A stretch of 64,000 nucleotides of DNA from Solanum dulcamara (taxonomy: Eukaryota > Streptophyta > Magnoliopsida > Solanales > Solanaceae). The translations under genes were made by a program, and so were the position numbers. Below, one piece after another: positions 36,196-48,637 of this stretch. The notes below the pieces were generated by a model. That model saw only the letters and a program-made list of their open reading frames with translations. It made no database searches and was not told the DNA's origin. How positions within the stretch are numbered: position 1 is the first letter of the stretch; every line of letters begins with the position of its first letter. The stretch is taken from the NCBI RefSeq assembly GCF_947179165.1, contig NC_077238.1, positions 75,693,257 to 75,757,256 on the forward strand, given 5' to 3'.

Positions 36196-37103
36196 ATCTA
36201 ATAGGTTCTAACCATTAGATTTGATTATTTGGCTATGTTTGTAATAATGTTTATTTGTTTTTATTTGTTTAAATTTTATAAATTATAACTATTGCACTTC
36301 ATTACATTAAATTCCGCCAAATGACAAATAATTTGCATTAGGATTAAGGACGGTTACGTAATCACCTGCAGATGTTCCTTCAGAAAATAACCATTACTTC
36401 TTGAATTAATAAATGAGTTGTTGGTTCGTGGTCGTCCAACACCGTTTATTATATTCAACCACCAGTTTGTCTGACTCGGGTAAGCAGTCTCTTTTGAAAG
36501 CCCACAGAGTCCACCAAGCGTAGAGTGAAATCAAAATTCTGATTTAGTGCATTGGCCTAAGATGACCCAATACCCAAGGCATATTGGACTCATTAGAAAG
36601 ACCACCTTGAGTCCAGAAACAACCTTCGGCCTAAATGGAGAATCATACTTATGTGTCTAAATTTGAAGATTGTATATGTTGTTTGTCAAACCATTGTCCC
36701 TCACGATTGAGATTTTAATAGCTTAGTCTGACAAAGAAGGATCTTCACAAGTTTTTAATCTATCCAAAAGGCGTTGACGTTCGGAGATGTTAAGAAGTCA
36801 AGAATGAAGGATATTTCACGAAGTCTTAGTTTAGGATTGTACCCCCAAATGAGACTGACTATTTGTATCTCATTTTTTCTATTATGTATCTCATTCAGTT
36901 TATTCATAAAGATTGTATAGGTATTATTTTTGGGGGCAATGGAACGTTTCAAATGGCGTTATATATACTTCAAATCATTAGGCCTACCTTTGACACAAAA
37001 GGGTCACAAACCTGTTTAAGATTCGCAATATTTGTTTATGTGTTATATACCATTACGGTTTGTGTGAATATGTTACTTTATTTTGAGACATTCTATCTCA
37101 CCA
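36196..37103 (+). other. Leader region of the composite
   Basis: About 0.9 kb of untranslated leader after the primer site. No gag start or protein domain was seen. It ends directly against a degraded LTR start. Confidence 0.55.
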
Positions 37104-37930
37104 GTTGACACCCAATTTTGATCATTCACAACGCAAATTAGCTATCGAGTTTCTTGGAATTTAAAATATTTTGAACTAATCACCTTTTATAAAAACATAG
37201 ATATTTTCATATTATTCTTAACTATTTTTATCTTTTTATAAATTTTAGTATTATATACATATCTCTATATAACTATATCTTTGATTACTATTTATGCGGT
37301 TATTCAAAAATTATCTCAAAAGATTTTATTTTTTACTAAATACAATGTTAGTTAGGTTAGTTTAATTATAATTTATATTTTTGAAATTTTTAGTTTTTTC
37401 TTTAAAAAAAATCATTCTCCCACATCGAAAATTGATGAAAAATTTGGATTTTTGGAGCCTATATAAAGGCTCATATTCTTATTAAGAAGAGGAAAGAAAT
37501 GAGAGGTTTTTTAGCCTCCCAAAGTTAGAAATTTTCTTAACTTGACTAGAATTTTGGACTTTTGTCCCCAGCCTAAAAGCTATGAAAATTTCTAGCTTTC
37601 AATCTATATTTTTTTTCAAGGAAAATAGGAGATTTAAATCAAATTTTAGGCTAAGAACATTGTTCTTATAACATCGAACCTACAAAGGTTTGAGTCTAAA
37701 TTTTCAATTTTTCTTTTTGTGGATTGGAGTTCTATCAAACTCTTAGGTGATGGTGAAGTTGTCTTTCGCTCGTCGTCTTTAGTCTCGCTGCCCAGAAAGA
37801 GGTAAAATCTTTTCTCAGCTTTATTTTATTTAATTCTTTCATATTTTATATTTAGTTGATTCGTAGTTTTTTTTAAATATGTATTAAGAATAGTTAGATT
37901 AATGATAGAAATTTCTTATAGTTAGCATAT
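37104..37930 (+). repeat. LTR-B, truncated
   Basis: Matches the first about 830 bases of LTR-A and LTR-C, including the TATA box. The opening TG is lost and no purine tract precedes it. It stops after TTCTTATAGTTAGCATATG. It appears to replace the missing coding region. Confidence 0.8.
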
Positions 37931-38389
37931 GTATCAAAAGGGTGGCATATCTCGTGTTTTTAAGCTAAACATATTGCAAGAAATACATTTTTCCATTTCA
38001 TTATGCTCATATTACACATGTGTCTACTGATGGTCTTGTCTTAGATTTTGTAGTATTCATCGCTACAATGGCTTGGGACATAATTTTTTAAAAGATCTCA
38101 AAAATTCTACAAGAATATCAAAATTAGTTCGAAGTCAAGTTCAAATGATCTCCAACATTGCTAGAATGGAGCGAACACAAATTCAAGATGTGAGCCACTA
38201 ATGCCTCGTATAGACTTCCATCAAAGACATGAGTCCTAACAAACACAAATTATTCAAGAGAAAAAAATAAATATGTGAAAGTATCGATAGTACGACACTT
38301 TCCCAATCATCGAGCCATCCACCTCGTTATAGTGGAAAAACATCGAGCGATCTCCTTATTACAGTGGACAATCATTTAACTCATCCTAG

Positions 38390-39595
38390 AGGATGACATT
38401 TGCATATTTATTTGCCGAGAGGGCCATTTTATTTTCATTGCATTACCAAGAGGGTCATGCATCATTCAAATCATCCAAGAGGATGACATTGCATATTCAT
38501 TGCCAAGAGGGCCATTTCATTTTCATTTCATTACCAAGAGGGTCATGCATCATTCAATTCATCCAAGAGGATGACATTTGCATTTTCATTTGTCAAGAGG
38601 GTCATATATCATTCAAATCATCCAAGACGATGACAATGCATATTCATTGTCAAGAGGGCCATTTCTTTTTCAATGCATTACCAAGAAGGTCATTCATCAT
38701 TCAAATCATCCAAGAGGATGTCATTGCATATTCATTGTCAAGAGGACCATTTATATTATATTACCGAAAGTGGTAATATTATTGTCGAGAGGGCCATCAT
38801 CATATCATTGCCGAGAGGACCATTTTATTTTTATTGCATTACCAAGAGGGTCATGCATCATTCAAATCATCCAAGAGGGTGACAATGATATTCATTGCCA
38901 AGAGGATCATTCATATTATATTACTAGAAGTGGTAATATGATTGCAAAGAGGGTCATTCATATTATATTATCAGAAGTGGTAATATCATTGCCAAAAGGG
39001 TCATTATTATATCATTATCGAGAGGGCCATCATTATGCTATTGCCGAGAGGGTCATCACCATTATCATATCATTGCTGAAAGGGCCATCATCATATCATT
39101 GCCGAAAGAGTCATCATGATATTATTGCCGAAAAGTCCATCACTATTAACATATCATTATCGAAAGGGCTATCATTATATCATTCCCAAGAAGGTCATCA
39201 TCATTATCATCATATCATTTTCGAAAGGGCCATCACCATTATCATATCATTATCGAGAAGGCCATCATTATATCATTGTCGAGAGGGTCATTTCATTGCA
39301 TTGCATTGCTAAGAGGGTCGTGCATCATTCAAATCATCCAAGATGTTGAAATTTATATATTTATTTGTTGAGAGGGCCATTTCATTACATTGCATTGCCG
39401 AGAGGGCCATTTCATTACATTTTATTTCTAAAAGGGTCATTCATCATTCAAATCATCCAAGAGGAGATATTTGCATTGCCAAGAGGGCTATTTCATTACA
39501 TTACATTGCCAAGAGGGTCGTGCATCATTAAAATCATCTAAGAGGATGACATTTGCATAATTATTCGCCAAGAGGGCCATTGTATATCAATCTCA
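38390..39595 (+). repeat. Tandem array, CCAAGAGGGCCAT type
   Basis: Roughly 40 short units of about 24-36 bases with the shared core ATTGCCGAGAGGGCCATCAT or variants (AAGAGGGTCATGCATCATTC, CAAGAGGATGACATTTGC). Early units form a higher-order block of about 95-100 bases; later ones are simpler. Open frames of up to 244 codons are by-products of the repeat, not genes. Tandem arrays before the 3' LTR are a known feature of Tat/Ogre elements and can seed satellite DNA. Confidence 0.9.
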
Positions 39596-39689
39596 TCGAA
39601 GAGAAACATCAATATTTTCAAATGTTATAAATGCCTAAAGGTCATTTATAAGACGCATCAAATATCAAAGAAGATTTGAAGTTCAACTT

Positions 39690-40145
39690 TCCAATGAATC
39701 ATCATTCGTCCTATTGATGGACCAATATATCGTACCAATGGATCTTCATTCGTCCTATCAATGGATGCGTATTTATATCTTACCAATGGATATTCATTCG
39801 TCCTACCGATGGATATACAGTTATTTTGATGAAATATTCTATCGATGGATCGCCTTCATTCATCCTACAAATGGACATGCATCATAACCTATCGATATAT
39901 CACCTTTATTCATCCTATCGATGGACATGTAACATCATCCTACTAATGGATCATCATTCATTGTATTGATGGACCAACATATCCTACCAATGGATATTCA
40001 TTCGTCCTATCAATAGAAATACATTTATATCCTACCAATGGATATACATTTGTTCTATCGATGAACATACAGTTATTTTGCCAAGTATCCAATCAATGGA
40101 TCACCATCTTACCGATAGATTATCATTATCCTACCAATGGATTAA
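39690..40145 (+). repeat. Tandem array, CCTACCAATGGAT type
   Basis: About 15 units with the core CCTACCAATGGATATTCATT or CCTATCGATGGACAT, spaced about 25-60 bases. It is a second, unrelated repeat in the same internal region, separated by about 100 bases from the first. Confidence 0.85.
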
Positions 40146-40461
40146 TGGAGATTTTAACCATACAAAAAGGATGAAAGAAAGTGCGAATGACATCAAATAT
40201 GATGCAGCACAACGTAGAACCTTTTCTTAGCAGCAAACTGGGAAACAGTCCGAAGAGAAATATAAAACTCATAGGACACGAGTTGAGGAACAACTTCCAC
40301 CATAGTAAACCACATTCCTATCGGATGACGTATAGTTATTTTGGGGTCAGGCCATAATTCCAAAATTCGTACTAGCCCCTTCTTAAAAAGATGAAGATGG
40401 AGTCAATCAAAATTGGATTTATCAATTTTCTTTGTCCATGATCTTTTTTATCGATCCTATC

Positions 40462-40477
40462 TAGAGAAAGGGACAGA
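40462..40477 (+). promoter_or_regulatory. Polypurine tract before LTR-C
   Basis: TAGAGAAAGGGACAGA lies directly before the LTR start TGTTGACACCC at 40478. It would prime second-strand synthesis and shows that LTR-C is a true 3' LTR. Confidence 0.75.
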
Positions 40478-42759
40478 TGTTGACACCCAATTTTGACCAT
40501 CCACAACGCAAATTAGCTATCGAGTTTTTTTTTTAATTTCGAACATTTTTTAAATAATTAACTTTTATAAAAACAAAGATATTTTCATGTTTTTCTTAAC
40601 TATTTTTATCTTTTTATAAATTTTAGTATAATATACATATTTCTTTATAACTATGTCTTTGATTACTATTTATGTGGTTATTTGAAAATTATCTCAATTT
40701 TTTTTATTTTTAAGTAAATGCAATGTTAGTTAGGTTAGTTTAATTATAGTTTGTATTTTTGAAATATTTAGTTTTTTCTAAAAAAAATATATAAATTCTC
40801 AATCTCCACATGGAAAATCCTTGAGGAATTTGGGGTTTTTGGAGCCTATATAGAGACTCATATTCACATTAAGAAGAATAAGAAAAAAAGGGGAGGTTTT
40901 TTAGCCACCCAAAGTTAGAAATTTTCTTAACTTGACTAGGATTTTGGACTCTTGTTCTCATCCTAAAAGTTATGAAAATTTCTAGCTTTCAATCTATATT
41001 TTTTTCTTCGAGGAAAATAGGAGATTGAAGTCAAAATTTAGGCTAAGAACGAAGTTCTTATAACGTCGAACCCACAAAGGTTTGAGTCTAAATTTTCAGT
41101 TTTTATTTTTGTTGATTGGAGTTCCGTCAAGCTCTTGGGTGGTGGTAGAGTCATCTTTCGCTCGTTGTCTTCAGTCTCGCTGCTCAGAAGGGGTAAAATC
41201 TTTTCTCAGTTTTATTTTGTTTAATTATTTCATGTTTTATATTTAATTGATTCGTAGTCTTTTATTTAGCATATATTAAGAATAGTTAGATTAATAATAG
41301 AATTTTCTTATAGTTAGCATGTGTTAGGATTATTTAATGAAAGCACTTAGTTTTGTTCATTATTTTTCCAAATAGTTTTCTTTGACAATATAGATTTTCA
41401 TATTTTTAATTTCTTCTTTTAACATTATTTAGATAATAAAAATATGATTAAGTTATTATTTAGTTAGAATTTTCATGGTCTAATTGATTTAATTCTTTCT
41501 TTAAAATTTGAATTAGTATAGCATATATATTAATTTCATGTCCTTTAGTTACTTGAATATATTTCTTCTTTCATTTTCTTTGTCTACATATAATATATGT
41601 TGTTATTCACCTCTAGGATGCCATTCAATTTGATACCTTAATATATCATGATATATTTCTTGGTTTAGTTTAAAATGAGTAGATGCTTATGTAATTTTAT
41701 TTTGGTACATGTGATATCAATTCGAGTCTATCTTTGGATTTCATCCCTGCATATCATTGAGTTTTGAGTCTCGTATCATCTTGCTCGAATTGTTGAAAAG
41801 CTGATACATAAAAGGAAGCTAATATACATAATTTAAATATTGATATTAGGCTGTATACATGGAATACAGGTGGAAAACAGTGTCATATACACTGATATAC
41901 AATGTATATATAGTCTGATATGCAAGAAAATAATATTGTGTAAACTGATATACAGTGTATATATAGTATGATATATACTGATATATAGTAGATACAGGGA
42001 ACAAACAGGTGGTATACAGTTTTAACTTAATTAAATTCTTCTAAAGATAAACCAATTCATGTTAATTTACTCTTTAAATGATTTTCTACCTTTACTTATG
42101 TCACGCCCCAGAAGGGTACCCTAGACATGGCTGGCACTTGAAGACCATTGCTGGTCCCCAAGTGAACCACCTAGTCCAATCACACATCCGTTCATTCAAT
42201 CAATTAGCGGAAGGCTTAAAATAAAGAAATAATTTAGTGGGCAACTCAATTCATTGATCTAACTCAAGGAAGAAAGGTCATAGGCCAACAAATTAAACTC
42301 CACTCTATGTTATTAAAATAGTCTGACAAGAATAATTCAAGGAAATAAAATACTTAATCGACCCATCACTATCTAATCTATGAAGCCTTTATCACTACTA
42401 TCTAACTAGTACCAATAACAGGTTCATGACTACCTCAAATCAGGATGAAAATACTAAACTCAATACAAGAATAACATAAGTGGTGTCCTCCGAATGTAAG
42501 GGAGGACTCACCAATAATCTGAGTGTGAATAGATCCTCAACGGTGCACCTATTGATGATTTTTTAAACCTGTCTCTGCATTATAAAATGATGCATGTCCA
42601 AATGGACGTCAATACGTGAAATGTACGAGTATATAATATGGCAGAATGAAATATGTGTCAAGATAAAACAATACCAGTTGAAATATCTCAAGTCATAAAG
42701 ATAAGAGAGACTCAATCAAGATGTCATAAGTCTAAAGTAAGAGCACAGTTTAGACAAAG

Positions 42760-42965
42760 ACCAATCATATATAATCCGATCCAATCCAATCATATATAAT
42801 CCGATCCAATCCAATCATATACAATCCGATCCAGTCCAATCATATACAATCTGATCCAATCATGTACAATCCAATTCAATCCAATCATTTACAATTAAAT
42901 CACATAGCATCCAATCCAATCCAATTATATACAATCCAATCCAATCCAATCATATATAATCAACT
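42760..42965. repeat. AATCCAATCCAATCATATAC tandem array
   Basis: About eight units of 20-25 bases. The same array occurs in the family X copies at about 61395-61655 and 62310-62530, but the inner copy at 43960-46389 has almost none of it. Confidence 0.85.
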
Positions 42966-43959
42966 CAACAACAAAGTCAAAAGACTCAACTTAATAGATA
43001 TGCAAATTAGAATTTAGTAATGTTATACAATCTGACTCAATCATCTACAATCTCAATCCAGCCAATCATATCATGCACAATCCACACAAATTGGGAGTTT
43101 CTCTAACCGACAAAAATCCCACCATCTATAAATAGGTGATGTACAACGAGCCACGTTATTGCCATGTCTGCCCATAAATTGCCAGGGTATGAACAAATCA
43201 ACCAATCATGGTTCCATCAATCAACCAAGTCCTATCATTTCAGGATGATGAAATTGGAAACATCCGACTTTAACAGTTCAATCCCATGGGAAACATTTGA
43301 CTTTAACGGTCTAATCTCTTCCTATGCTAGCTACGTAGTTCATGTGGTTCGAGTATGGACTATACTCTTACCCAATTCGGTGCTCAATACTCCTCCCAAG
43401 ACTCAATATGCACATATCTATCAAATGAGTAAAATATTTAAAATACTAATTTAGTCTCTTAGGACTTAGTTTCAAATTGACTCATTTAGTCTCATTGGAC
43501 TCTTTCAAAACTCAATTAATCTGGTCTCATTGGACCTTCAATACATATGAACTTATATACAAAAATTCATTGTAGTCAATATGTAACTACGGTTTGTGAA
43601 ATAACTATGAAAGATAATTATTCAAGAATTCAAGTCATAAAAATTATCAACCAATTAATAGTATATAAAAATATTCTAGAGTTTAGAAAAATTTTAAGAA
43701 AATCTTCATAGAAGGTTCAAGCCTTTCACAATTTTCATCCAACATATCTATGGGGCATATGGAAGAACTCCATCCATATTTTAGGTTAGCCTTACATACC
43801 TTAGAGTAGATTATAAAGAAATCTTGATGTTAGGTCTTCAATGGGAAGCTTGAATCCTTAAGTTTTGAGGGAAAATCTTATTGGAGATGATTTGAGAGAG
43901 AATAAGATGAAGATTAGAGTTCTTTAGAGGTGAAAGACTGTAAAATTTGACCTCAAAAC

Positions 43960-46389
43960 TGTAATACCCCCCAAAATTCTTCACTAGGATTCGAACCCTT
44001 CTTCGTATATGTGTAGGATCAAACCCGACTATTGTGAAGTGTATGCATGAGTTAAGATGAGTTCCCAAGTAATTGAAGAGAAATAGAGGTGATTTGGGGT
44101 CATAAAGGATCCCTAGAACCAAGCTAAGCCCAAAGAATTCATCTTGGATAAGTTTTAGAATGAGTTCGTATAAGGGGTCGACTTCTAACGACCATATCTT
44201 TTGAAATATGATGATTTGGGTGGCCCATCACCTATTAAATTAAAGGTCGTCTAGTCTTCTTTCCAACGCCGCTAAGATTGTAATTTTTGGAGTTCAGAGT
44301 CAAGAGTTATAATTGTCCTAAGACAGACTAGTACTGCAGGAATTTCAGGCCTGGGTGACAACTGCTGGAAACTTGGGCTTGGCGCCGCAGTGGCGCGATG
44401 CGCCACTATCGTGCTAGAAACAAGCCTCAGTAGTTTGGTCCCTGACATGGCGCGCCACTAGGAGATGTGCAGGGTTTTAAGCCTATTTTCCAGAACCCAG
44501 AAAATATGGGTTTAGCGCTGTAAGGGCGCGATGCGCCACTATAGCGCCATAAAATAGCCTCAGTAGTTTGGTCCTTGGCGCGATGCGCCACTATCAGATG
44601 TGCAGGTTTTAAGCCTACAATTGACTTGGTGCCGCAGTGGCACGATGCGCTACTATCGCGCCAGGAGGATTTTAGCCATTTTCTAAATTTTTGAAGAAAG
44701 GGCAATTTGGGTATTTCCCAAATTATATATACACACTAGACTTGGACGTTTTTGGACCATTTTTCAGTTCCTCTCTCTCTCTAAAAGCCCTAGAAATTCC
44801 TTCTCTTCTCCTTCAAATCCTTTTCTAACAAGGATTGCCTTCAAGAACTTCAAGATTCAAGCTTTCCATTGAAGATCCAACATTAAGGTTTTCTTCAAAT
44901 TCTTCACTATGGTATGTAAGGCTACTCAAAGCATGGGTTGAGTCCACCCATGTGCCTTACATCTTCTTTGAGATTGATTGTTCATAAGAATGAAGTTTAT
45001 TGATAAAGTTAGGTCCAAATAGGTCCTTTTCATCTATTACCCTAATTTCTATTATTATGTTAATGTTGTGGAGTCAAGAAAGTGATGTACTATATATTGG
45101 TATGAGTTGATTGAGATAAGAGATCGAACATATATTGTTAATTTCTTAACTTTGTTGATTATGATAAATAATGCTAATTTTCTAAAATATGTTGCTTATC
45201 TTAAATTGTTGATTTAAGACCTTGGAGTTGTGTTGAGCCCCAAAAGATTTGTTAAATGAATAGAGGAACGATTGGATAGGTTTGTATGTTGTTATAAATG
45301 CATATTTAATCTACTCTTGAAAGATATGATTGAGATTGATTGGATAGTATAATTGGGAGAGGTTTGATTGTGATAGAGTTAATGAGTTGACAAGGTTCTA
45401 AATGAGACTTATCAATATGATTTGACTGAGTTGATTGGATGGAGTTTTATGAGCATTGAGTTTTGGGAGGAGTATCGAGCACCGAATTGGATAAGAGTAA
45501 GTAATAACTCGAATCCAATAACTACGTCGCCAAACGTAGAAGGGGATTAAACCGTTAAAGTCGGATGCTTCCCCAAAATTATTGTCCTGACATTATAGGA
45601 CTTGGTTGGATTGGATCCATGATTGGTTGATTTGTTCATACCCTAGCAAAGTATGAACGGACGTGGCAACAACGTCGGTTTGTTATACTGTCACTGGCTC
45701 ATAAGTGATGGTTGTCGGATAAAAGAAACTCCCATATAGGTCTTGATAGTACTCTGAGTCGGATTGGGTTGAATTGTATGTGAATGGTCCTGTCTAAACC
45801 ATATTCTTATTTAGACATAGGACACTTGATTGAGTTGTTCTTCTTTCTGAGTTGAGATTCCGAGTTGGCTTGATTCTTTCTGATGTCATTTCATTTGGCC
45901 ATTTTACATACTCGTACATTCCATGTACTGACGCCATTTGGCCTGCATCATTTCATAATGCAGAGACAAGAACTAGAGATCATCAACCGATGCACCGCTG
46001 AAGGTCTCCACACTTCCAACTAGTTGGTGAGTCCTTCGAGTTTCCGGAGGATACCGAAATTATCTTTATAGCTTTGTTTTGTTCCTTTGTTTTGATTGTT
46101 GGTAGCCATAGAATTATCATGGGCACCCTCTAGATTGTTGATAGAAGCTTCATAGACTAGAGTGTGGGAATGATGAGTTGTTCGTTTGACTAGTTTTATT
46201 CTAGCTGATTATTGATTTGATAGTTGTTTGGCCTTTGGCCCTATATTATGGTTAGTATTCTTATAATTGAGTCTTCTGCCGATTGAATGTGAATGAATGA
46301 AAGTGTGACTGGACCAAGTGGTTCGCTTGAAGGCCAAAAATGGCTTTCGAGTGTCGGCCACTTCTAGGGTACCCTCCCAGGGCGTGACA
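43960..46389 (+). mobile_element. Inner solo LTR (family X), opposite orientation, TSD AAAAC
   Basis: Starts TGTAATACCCCCC and ends GGGCGTGACA. Perfect AAAAC repeats flank it (43955-43959, 46390-46394). It is the same family as the outer LTR but lies on the other strand, so the two form a near head-to-head inverted repeat. A TATA region (AATTATATATACAC) lies near 44724. Confidence 0.93.
44385..44670 (+). repeat. GC-rich palindromic cassette in the inner LTR
   Basis: At least four copies of GGCGCGATGCGCCACTATCGCGCC-like sequence, in an otherwise AT-rich LTR. The cluster ends about 55 bases before the TATA region. The outer LTR of the same family has a different cassette at the same place. Confidence 0.85.
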
Positions 46390-46459
46390 AAAACATTCCA
46401 AGTTCGTATATATAGATATTAGGTAATTTTCCCAAAATTCCCCTACAAAATCTGGAAAA

Positions 46460-46600
46460 CTGGACAAGTACACGATAGGTCCACGACGCGGACTTGTCGC
46501 GCACCTTTCTGGTCGACAAAAAAAGAAAATCTGAAAAATTTGTCCAAGTTTGCTGCAGGTCCGCGACTCGGACTTGTTGCGGACCTCTCTGGTCAACCAA
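46460..46600 (-). repeat. Palindromic cassette in the outer LTR
   Basis: Two copies of a GGTCCRCGACKCGGACTTGT-like unit, followed by GCGGACCTCTCTGGTC and GCGCACCTTTCTGGTC. It lies just upstream, in LTR orientation, of TATCTATATATACGA near 46410. Confidence 0.8.
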
Positions 46601-46979
46601 GCATAACTTTTGACTCCGAACTCAAAAAAATGCAATCTTGATGGCGTTGGAAAGAAGACTCAAAGATATTTAATGTGATAGATTATGGTCCACCCAATTC
46701 ATTATATTCTAGGAGATATGGTCATTTGAAGTTCACCCTTATACGAACTCATTCAAAAACTTAGCCGATAGAAATTCTTTGGACTCGGCTTGGTGTTAGA
46801 GATTCCCTAACACACATCTAATACACTTCAAATACCTAGGAATTGATCCTAACTCATATATAAAATTACAATTCACTCGGTTCGAGTCTACACACATGGG
46901 AAGAACGGTTTGAGTTTCAGCGGAAAAAAAATTTGGGGTGTTACAACTTAGTCATTTGATAAACTTTTACTTTTTTATA

Positions 46980-47394
46980 GAAAAAATACTAGGAAAATAC
47001 TTTTTAATAAATAATTATTGATTTTAGCAATACTTTTTATTTATTATCATTTATAAAAATATATAGCAATATTATGATATATCTGTCATGTATTAAAAGT
47101 AAATTATGTATGCAATATAAATGTATTATAAGTATTTTAAAATATATTATAATTGTTTGATAAGAAATTGACATAATATATTATAAGTGTATTAAAGTAT
47201 GTGATAAATATATTATCCATGAATAAAACTTGTATTATATGAGTTTTATAAATTATTTTCGCTAATATGTATTAAAATTGTATTATAAGAGTTCAGTGAA
47301 AAAAATATCATTGTTAAAATCAGTAATTATTTGTATACATGCATTGTTAAAATCAGGAAAAATATCATTGTTAAAATAAGTAATTATTTTCCCC
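46980..47394. mobile_element. AT-rich MITE, about 415 bp
   Basis: It is absent from the matching place in LTR-A. Direct repeats TTTTTATA flank it (46972-46979 and 47395-47402). The ends form an imperfect inverted repeat around GGAAAATA...AATTATTGATTTTAGCAATA. An 8-base (perhaps 9) target duplication fits hAT or Mutator-type MITEs. There is no coding sequence. Confidence 0.65.
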
Positions 47395-47752
47395 TTTTTA
47401 TATACATGCATATTATTTTCAATGTATAAGTTTGATCATTTTTTCTAAAAAATAATTTTAAAGTCTTCGTTTCCTTTTAAATTAATACTTTCAAAAGTTA
47501 TTCAAATAATTTTTCAAATCGTCGGATAACTGCGTGTTAGCGGCCACTTTGAATGCTTAACACCTTCTCAAAGTGGAAATAAGAACCTCGTACCTTTTTT
47601 TCTGAATTTTTAAGACTTAAATCTGTTAGGATCTTTTAAATTAAACTTTTTTAATTTCATTAAAAAATTAAGTGGCGACTCTTCTTTTCTAAAATTAATT
47701 TTTTCTCTATAAAGTTAAAATTAATTTTAAACAGTCTTTTTCTGACATAACA

Positions 47753-47929
47753 CTATCAGCTTATCCAAATAAATCAGAGATTCGATCTCCCACCATTCAC
47801 ATAATCACCCTAGACCTCACCTGACTTAGAATTCGCCCAAGTTTGGCCTAGGCTAATTTTTTTCGATGTTTTCTAGCCCAAAACTCTTCCCCATTAGCCT
47901 ATTCCTAATGATAGGGATAGGTAGTTACA
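47753..47929 (-). repeat. 5' LTR of the gypsy element, part 2
   Basis: Matches 24020-24223, the start of the 3' LTR. On the minus strand the LTR begins TGTAACTACC at 47929, which is the outer end of the whole gypsy nest. Confidence 0.85.
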
Positions 47930-48329
47930 CTTTATTGTTGCATAAATGTCTCACACATACCATTTTTCTTTAACGGAAGTGAAAAATCAATTTTTAAATT
48001 ATTTTTTAATTAAAAATACATCCGTGTAGGGGTATATTTGATCTTTCTCACAATATTTTTTTGCCTTCTTTGATTCTACGACTAATTTAAATTTATTATT
48101 TTGATGGTTAAATTTATTTTTCACTAACTTTCTTGTAAAATTTATCATATATGCTCCAATTTTTTTACCTGCACAACAAATTAAAATTAATTACAATATA
48201 TCCAAAAAACATTAGTTTACAATTTTTTTCTTTTTCCAAATAATGATATTGAAAGAAGTAAAAAAAATTACATGTTTGTCGTCTAAATGTGTGCTTGACA
48301 AAATGGACAGAAAGTGTAATGGAGGGGAG
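47930..48329. other. AT-rich DNA between the gypsy nest and copy B
   Basis: No gene or repeat with clear ends was seen. It should contain the flank of the original gypsy insertion site. Confidence 0.4.
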
Positions 48330-48637
48330 CCAAATCTAAGTATAACCTTAACCTTAGTTGTGCTAGGACTTTTTAAAATGGACTAAGGAGGAAAGCTTGA
48401 CAAAAAAATTGAAACATAGAGTGTATTAATTAGCAGTGTAAAATCATGTTCAAAGGTTTTATTGAGTTGTAGTTGTTGAGATTTTTTCTTGAATCATATT
48501 AGGATAAAATGTACGTGTAAATGAAAAAGTAAACTAGTTATTTGGAATATTTCCTTTTCATTCATAGCATAGAATTAACATTATATAGAAAATAATTGTA
48601 GTTCAATGCACAAAGCATTCTGTGTTAGCGAGGCTAG
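48330..48637. repeat. Left end of segmental duplication, copy B
   Basis: Matches 8790-9092, ending within the SINE head (GCACAAAGCATTC...). At 48638 the match is replaced by an LTR start. Confidence 0.85.

Larger units (their letters stand above)
42099..46945 (-). mobile_element. Outer solo LTR (family X), TSD ACTTA
   Basis: On the minus strand it starts TGTAACACCCC at 46945 and ends GGGGCGTGACA at 42099. Perfect ACTTA repeats flank it (42094-42098, 46946-46950). Without the inner copy it is about 2.4 kb. A CCAATCATATACAATCCGAT tandem array lies at about 42760-42965. No internal retrotransposon sequence is present. Confidence 0.93.
33917..47752 (+). mobile_element. Tat/Ogre-like composite with three LTRs
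   Basis: Three related LTR sequences open TGTTGACACCCAATTTTG (33917, a degraded start at 37104, and 40478). The first ends at 36173 and is followed by TGGCGACTCTGCCGAGGA, like the unusual primer site of Tat/Ogre gypsy elements. The third is preceded by a purine tract. No gag or pol domain is readable, so it is non-autonomous. The middle LTR is cut short at about 37930. The outer 5-base flanks (GTACC and CTATC) do not match, so this is more likely a product of recombination between elements than one clean insertion. It sits in the 5' LTR of the gypsy element. Confidence 0.75.
40478..47752 (+). repeat. LTR-C, interrupted by a nested solo-LTR pair and a MITE
   Basis: Reads like LTR-A until 42098, then has the 42099-46945 insertion, then resumes, has the 46980-47394 insertion, and ends at ATAACA (47752). 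Without the insertions it is about 2 kb, close to LTR-A; it lacks part of the GTATATA array. Confidence 0.85.

Noticed and set aside
38578..39312. 244-codon open frame on the plus strand
   Set aside because: It lies wholly within the AGAGGGCCAT tandem array; the repeated His-Cys/Ser-Arg-Gly pattern comes from the DNA repeat, and overlapping frames are also open.
38390..40145. CRISPR-like look of regularly spaced repeats
   Set aside because: Units vary in length and sequence, the spacers are also repeats, and the context is a plant retrotransposon.
42760..42965. Telomere-like or satellite repeat
   Set aside because: The AATCCAATC units resemble neither the plant telomere unit nor a free satellite; they belong to family X LTRs and recur in each longer copy.
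33912..47757. A clean single insertion of an Ogre-like element
   Set aside because: The 5-base flanks GTACC and CTATC match at only three of five positions, and a third truncated LTR is present, so a composite origin is more likely.
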